Source of the DNA: an uncultured Eubacteriales bacterium
Lineage (GTDB): Bacteria; Bacillota; Clostridia; Oscillospirales; Acutalibacteraceae
NCBI GenBank assembly: GCA_900320925.1
Contig: ONUD01000134.1
Location: 1 to 6,576, forward strand
DNA: 6,576 nt
Direction of reading: 5' to 3'
The position numbers and the translations under genes are program-made. Shown here one piece after another: positions 1 to 3,626 of this stretch. Under the pieces are notes generated by a model. It saw only the letters and a list, made by a program, of their open reading frames with translations, did no database searches and was not told the DNA's origin. How positions within the stretch are numbered: position 1 is the stretch's first letter; each line of letters starts with the position of its first letter.

Positions 1-594
1 GAAAACTGCGGTGACAGCTACAAGGACAGCTATACCAATAAGCTGGTGGTAAATAAGGCAAAGGTGTCAACCAAAGAACTGGTGCTGGGCGGCACGATAA
101 CGGCAAAAGCTGCGGCAGAGGGCGGCAGTGGAAGCTACACCTATGCAGTGCTGTACAAGAAGGACTATGACACCAAATGGGTGCTGAAGCAGGACTACGG
201 CACGAATGATACCGTGACGATAAAGCCTGCCAAAGCCGCTGACTACAACATATGTGTGAAAGTGAAAGACAGCAACGGCACCGAGGTGAAGAAGTTCTTT
301 ACCGTGAAGGTCAATGCAAAGCTTGCCAATAGCTCCACGGTGTCGGCAGAAACGGTGAAGCTTGGTGAAACCGTAAAGGCAACCGCAAAAGCAACAGGTG
401 GTATGGGTGGCTACACCTACGCTTTCTACTACAAGAAAGACTATGACAAAAAGTGGGTAACTGCACAGGGCTACAAGGCGAACAGTGCAGTATCCATCAA
501 GCCCGCTAAAAAAGCAACCTATAATATTTGCGTGAAAGTGAAAGACAAAGACGGTACGATTGCGAAAAAGTACTTCAATGTATTGGTTCAATGA
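1..594 (+). CDS. C-terminal part of a repeat-containing secreted/surface protein (5' partial)
   Basis: The frame is open from base 1 to a TGA at 592-594, giving 197 residues of a protein whose start lies outside the window. A GTG at 46 is inside the frame and nothing suggests it is the start. After a short Cys/Tyr-containing stretch (residues 1-15) come two copies of a roughly 92-residue beta-rich module with the shared pattern VS...LG.T..A.A.GG.G.YTYA..YKKDYD.KW, then IKPAK, YNICVKVKD and a final KK.F.V.V strand. Modules of this style are common in large extracellular proteins of Ruminococcus and relatives, where they sit at the C-terminus and probably act as stalk, adhesion or binding domains; that role is family knowledge plus inference. 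No LPXTG motif, sortase tail or C-terminal membrane segment follows the last module, so the protein is probably secreted or held by upstream domains. It ends just before a terminator shared with the convergent glycan operon and is not part of that operon. The main catalytic or binding domain, if any, cannot be seen. Confidence 0.85.
   Translation, partial: ENCGDSYKDSYTNKLVVNKAKVSTKELVLGGTITAKAAAEGGSGSYTYAVLYKKDYDTKWVLKQDYGTNDTVTIKPAKAADYNICVKVKDSNGTEVKKFFTVKVNAKLANSSTVSAETVKLGETVKATAKATGGMGGYTYAFYYKKDYDKKWVTAQGYKANSAVSIKPAKKATYNICVKVKDKDGTIAKKYFNVLVQ
52..591 (+). repeat. Two tandem ~92-residue surface-protein modules
   Basis: Copy A spans about 52-315 and copy B about 328-591. The offset is exactly 92 codons (276 bp): the YTYA motif, the IKPAK motif and YNICVKVKD all recur at this spacing. 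The DNA is also clearly similar around the YKKDYD.KW segment. Each copy carries a single Cys, in YNICVKVKD, so any disulfide would have to link modules or chains. The second copy ends the protein. Confidence 0.85.
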
Positions 595-630
595 CAAAAA
601 ACGGTGTGTCAGACGGCACACCGTTTTTTT
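595..630. terminator. Bidirectional intrinsic terminator between convergent genes
   Basis: ACGGTGTG at 601-608 pairs with CACACCGT at 617-624. The stem can extend inwards by a G-T and a C-G pair to leave an AGAC loop (611-614), and outwards by A596-600 pairing with T625-629. Reading + the hairpin is followed by a T run (624-630), and reading - by a run of six T (complement of 596-601). It starts one base after the TGA of the surface-protein gene and lies 9-10 bases beyond the stop of the GlfT2-like gene at 639, so it can end transcription of both. Confidence 0.9.
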
Positions 631-638
631 ATGTGTTT

Positions 639-2498
639 TTACTCCATTTTCAGGTATTTTTTCCAGAAAGCTTCTGTTTTCAGGGTTTTTGCAGCTTCCC
701 TGTATTGTTCTTCGATTTGGTCTTTATGTTTCCTGTAGTAGTTCATGACACGCTTATGACGCTTGACCAGTTCCTTGTAGCGTTTCTTGTCACGTTTCCG
801 CAGGTAGGCAGTATGGTCAAAGGGGCTGATGACCAGTATCTCTTTGGCAAGATACTGCTTGGCAGGGTCATCGAACCAGTCATATGCCGTCACAGCAATG
901 CGGTTATTGAGCATGAAATCCGGCAGTCTGTGACCATTACGGGTTTTGTGGTAAATTTTTTCCTGACGCTTGGTCAGGGGTTTTTCTGCCATGCGGTAGA
1001 TGGAGTCAAAGTCCACGGGAATATACGGATACTCCGATGCGACAGGCTTCATGACCTCATTTTTCTTGGCATGGGCTTTCATGATGGCTTCGCCCTGCGG
1101 TTCATACAGGAACTCGGGACCGTTGCAAAATTCCTCGATGGCATCAAGAAGCAACTCACAGTTGTTATAAGAAAGGCGTTTCAGTTCCTTCCAGAAGAAG
1201 CCGTCAATTCTCCGAATAAAATCAATGCCTTTGCAGATACCGCTCATGGCCTGAATAATCAGACTGTTTCGGTGAACCATGTAAAGCTCCAGATTGGCAT
1301 TGAATTTATTGGCAAAGCCCTTGTGCCAGATACAGATACCGTTGAGCGACAGAAATTCTGCATTGTTGGCAAGGCTGAATTCCACGTCATCACCACGGAT
1401 AAAGAGCGGTATCGGCAGATGGCTTCTGTCAATTTTCTTGACAGGGATACAGCAGTACCACCAGCCTGCATAGGAGTTTTTATGGTACTTGAAATCCTCG
1501 TCATTTTCAAGGACATGATCCCACTGTTCCAGATACATATCATGCTTGTTGGGGCCATAGGAGCCATCATCATGCACATAGCCGACATCCTCGTGCTGGG
1601 TATCCATTCTCTCATAGAACAGCATGGCACCGCTGACAAATCTATCATCATACTCTTTTTTGACCATCGCAAGCAGGGCATATGTTCTGATGAAGCTTTC
1701 AGGCAGTACAATGACATCATCATCCATCAGAAGTACATGGGTGGGATTGTATTCCTTGTCATTGATGGACTCAATCATGCCTCTTGTATAGCCGCCGGAA
1801 CCGCCGACATTCTCATTGGGGGAATAATGCACATATTCACTAGTCATGGTTTCGGGGTCAAGCACTCTGCCCTTGTCATTGTCAATGATTCTGACACGGA
1901 TATGATCCTTGGCAGGCTCATTGGTGTAGAACAGTTCTCTTTCAAGGATTTTGATATTGCTGGTAATATAGTCCTCTTTTTTGAAGGTAACGGTCACGAT
2001 GGAGATACGGACATCATTGATTTTACTGCTGTCCACGATGGTTGACCAATATCCCTCATAAAAGCAGAAGTCTTCTCCGTTTTCATCGCCTGTTTCATAG
2101 ACATCAATCTGGAAGCCGACGGTTGTCGCACGGATATTTCTGGGTACAAACAGGGAGATTTCCGTTTTTTCTTTCAGGTCATATTCCTTGGCAGGGTAAA
2201 ATTCCTTGAGGATCTCGGCACCGTCATGATAGTGTCCGAACATGGTAATTTTAAATTTGCCTTTGCAGGTAAGATTCAATTCGATATCGCCGACATTGGT
2301 ATATTTTTTCCATTTGCCGATAGAAAAGCTGTTGAAGTAAGTAAAGAATTCCACAAAGTCCCCTGCTTTCAGGGTAAAAGCAGACTTGATCTTATTGTAC
2401 TGAAAGCTGTCGCCCCGATACATCATGCCGAGATGTTCATCAAGGTACTGATTGCTTCGCAGGATGATATTCTGAAGTTTAAACTTTACATTGCCCAT
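639..2498 (-). CDS. GlfT2-like galactofuranosyltransferase (GT2 family)
   Basis: This 619-residue protein has the two-part plan of mycobacterial GlfT2 (about 637 residues): an N-terminal beta-sandwich domain (about 1-155) followed by a GT-A glycosyltransferase domain (about 163-430) and a helical C-terminal region. Visible motifs are the start of the GT-A fold RISIVTVTF (164-172), the glycine-rich NENVGGSGGYTRG (228-240), the metal-binding DDD (259-261), the paired Trp in AGWWYC (344-349), GDDVEF (369-374) for the catalytic acid region, and IWHKGF (390-395) with the metal-ligand His. All occur in GlfT2 order and near-equal positions. GlfT2 adds galactofuranose from UDP-Galf to a growing galactan at the inner face of the membrane; here the acceptor is unknown. 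The extreme C-terminus (about 565-619) is very Lys/Arg-rich and could bind membrane phospholipid. The ATG at 2498 is preceded by GAGGG at a 9-base spacing. It is the last gene of the operon, and a Galf donor requires a UDP-galactopyranose mutase, which is not in this window. Other hexofuranose or hexose specificity cannot be excluded. Confidence 0.88.
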   Translation of the reverse strand: MGNVKFKLQNIILRSNQYLDEHLGMMYRGDSFQYNKIKSAFTLKAGDFVEFFTYFNSFSIGKWKKYTNVGDIELNLTCKGKFKITMFGHYHDGAEILKEFYPAKEYDLKEKTEISLFVPRNIRATTVGFQIDVYETGDENGEDFCFYEGYWSTIVDSSKINDVRISIVTVTFKKEDYITSNIKILERELFYTNEPAKDHIRVRIIDNDKGRVLDPETMTSEYVHYSPNENVGGSGGYTRGMIESINDKEYNPTHVLLMDDDVIVLPESFIRTYALLAMVKKEYDDRFVSGAMLFYERMDTQHEDVGYVHDDGSYGPNKHDMYLEQWDHVLENDEDFKYHKNSYAGWWYCCIPVKKIDRSHLPIPLFIRGDDVEFSLANNAEFLSLNGICIWHKGFANKFNANLELYMVHRNSLIIQAMSGICKGIDFIRRIDGFFWKELKRLSYNNCELLLDAIEEFCNGPEFLYEPQGEAIMKAHAKKNEVMKPVASEYPYIPVDFDSIYRMAEKPLTKRQEKIYHKTRNGHRLPDFMLNNRIAVTAYDWFDDPAKQYLAKEILVISPFDHTAYLRKRDKKRYKELVKRHKRVMNYYRKHKDQIEEQYREAAKTLKTEAFWKKYLKME

Positions 2499-2507
2499 TT
2501 CTCAAAT

Positions 2508-2512
2508 CCCTC
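2508..2512 (-). promoter_or_regulatory. Ribosome binding site of the GlfT2-like gene
   Basis: On the - strand the order is TGA (stop of the PPT gene), GAGGG, ATTTGAGAA, ATG. The 9-base spacer supports the ATG at 2498 as the start. The spacer differs by one base from the one in front of the preceding gene. Confidence 0.75.
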
Positions 2513-3610
2513 TCAAACCAAATAGTTTTTCAGCCACTGTGCGGACTCTTGTTTCTGCTCTTCCAGAGCTTTTTGCACCTTGTGGTAGCGAATCGGCATA
2601 CGGAACAGATACTCCCTGACACGGAAATCATCTTCCAGATATACGATCCTTTCGTCAATGCCCAGAGAGAACAGTGTAGCATAGACCTGTCTGGTATAGG
2701 GGTCTGTTTCAGAACCGACAAAGACAAACGGCTTTTCAAACAGAACCGCCAGACACACAGCATGGAAATCATCGGTGATGACAAATTCCGAATGTATGAG
2801 ATAATAAAGCCAGTCCTCCACGGTATTGTTGGGGGTACACTCCAGTCCCAGTTTGGCACGGGATTTTTCAGGACTGCCGATATCCACAAAGTTTCTCATC
2901 GGGCTGTCCGAGCGTTCTGCCATGATCTCATTACAGCGGAGTACCAGTTCTTTTTTTCTGCTGCCGCCGTTTTTGATATAGGCAAATACAAATTTGTCGG
3001 CTGTTTCGGCACGTCTGGCAGGGGCATTGCCTGCTGCCTTTTCAAATACGCTTTTATCGCACATCAGAATCGGGTCAAGCACGACTGTCGGTTCAATGCC
3101 AAGATGCTGTCCCATGACCTCGGCATCGTTGTAATCTCCTACGGAGATACCCGCAAAGCGTTTCAGATAGTGGATACAAAGCTTTTTTTCTTCCCCGTAG
3201 GGGCCTGTATAATCCCCGCCAAAGCCTGTGGCATAGGAGATTTTTTTCTTGTCCTCCGACACGCCCTCAAAGTAATAATGGAAGCCCGTTTCCCTGCCGC
3301 AGGCGGTGTAGCTCCACAGCGGATGAGAGCCTGCCACATACAGACTGCTTGCCTTTTCAATCTTGGCGAAGTCATCGGAACTGTAGCAAACAGGAGCTAC
3401 CTTGCAGTTTGCATAGATAAAGCTGCCCGCAGCACTTTCCGCAGCCGTGCTGACATCTGTCCAGAAGCGGAACGGCTTGTTCAGCAGCAGTGCCTGATAG
3501 CCGCAGCTTTCCACCATCCTGCAAAGGGCAAAGGCAGAAACGATACTGCCGTAATCCGGCAGGAACCAAAGTGTATCCAGTGCTGCCTGCTTTTTCATTT
3601 CTTTACTCAT
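2513..3610 (-). CDS. Polysaccharide pyruvyl transferase family protein with altered motifs
   Basis: This 365-residue protein fits a complete single-domain polysaccharide pyruvyl transferase (PPT, CsaB/WcaK-type, GT-B-like fold), a family that moves the enolpyruvyl/pyruvyl group of phosphoenolpyruvate onto a sugar as a ketal. The order of landmarks matches the PPT module of the upstream gene, but many signature residues differ: NYGS becomes DYGS (19-22), GSDQLWN becomes GSHPLWS (94-100), SLRES becomes SVGDY (156-160), and TDSCHGASF becomes TDDFHAVCL (279-287). LDP (178-180), EDWLYYL (265-271) and the His of the last motif (283) remain. The protein may be a pyruvyl transferase of different specificity, or a non-catalytic partner of the neighbouring PPT modules. 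No signal peptide or membrane segment is evident, so it is probably cytoplasmic. The ATG at 3610 follows a strong AAGGAGG overlapping the stop of the upstream gene, which argues for translational coupling. Family assignment is firm; activity is uncertain. Confidence 0.85.
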   Translation of the reverse strand: MSKEMKKQAALDTLWFLPDYGSIVSAFALCRMVESCGYQALLLNKPFRFWTDVSTAAESAAGSFIYANCKVAPVCYSSDDFAKIEKASSLYVAGSHPLWSYTACGRETGFHYYFEGVSEDKKKISYATGFGGDYTGPYGEEKKLCIHYLKRFAGISVGDYNDAEVMGQHLGIEPTVVLDPILMCDKSVFEKAAGNAPARRAETADKFVFAYIKNGGSRKKELVLRCNEIMAERSDSPMRNFVDIGSPEKSRAKLGLECTPNNTVEDWLYYLIHSEFVITDDFHAVCLAVLFEKPFVFVGSETDPYTRQVYATLFSLGIDERIVYLEDDFRVREYLFRMPIRYHKVQKALEEQKQESAQWLKNYLV

Positions 3611-3619
3611 TTGTCAAAT

Positions 3620-3626
3620 CCTCCTT
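3620..3626 (-). promoter_or_regulatory. Ribosome binding site of the stand-alone PPT gene, overlapping the upstream stop
   Basis: The - strand reads TAAGGAGG, so the TAA stop of the fusion gene (3627-3625) shares two bases with AAGGAGG. A 9-base spacer (ATTTGACAA) leads to the ATG at 3610. This fixes the start and suggests that ribosomes finishing the fusion gene reinitiate on the next one. Confidence 0.85.

Noticed and set aside
67..621. A 184-codon - strand open frame opposite the surface-protein gene
   Set aside because: The + strand frame contains two clear tandem modules. The - frame runs through the terminator hairpin and is Cys/Phe/His-rich without a domain.
528..2045. A 505-codon + strand open frame opposite the GlfT2-like gene
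   Set aside because: It is antisense to a gene with full GlfT2 motifs, overlaps the surface-protein end and the terminator hairpin, and its translation is Phe/His/Ile-rich with no recognisable domain. It is a shadow frame created by codon usage of the real gene.
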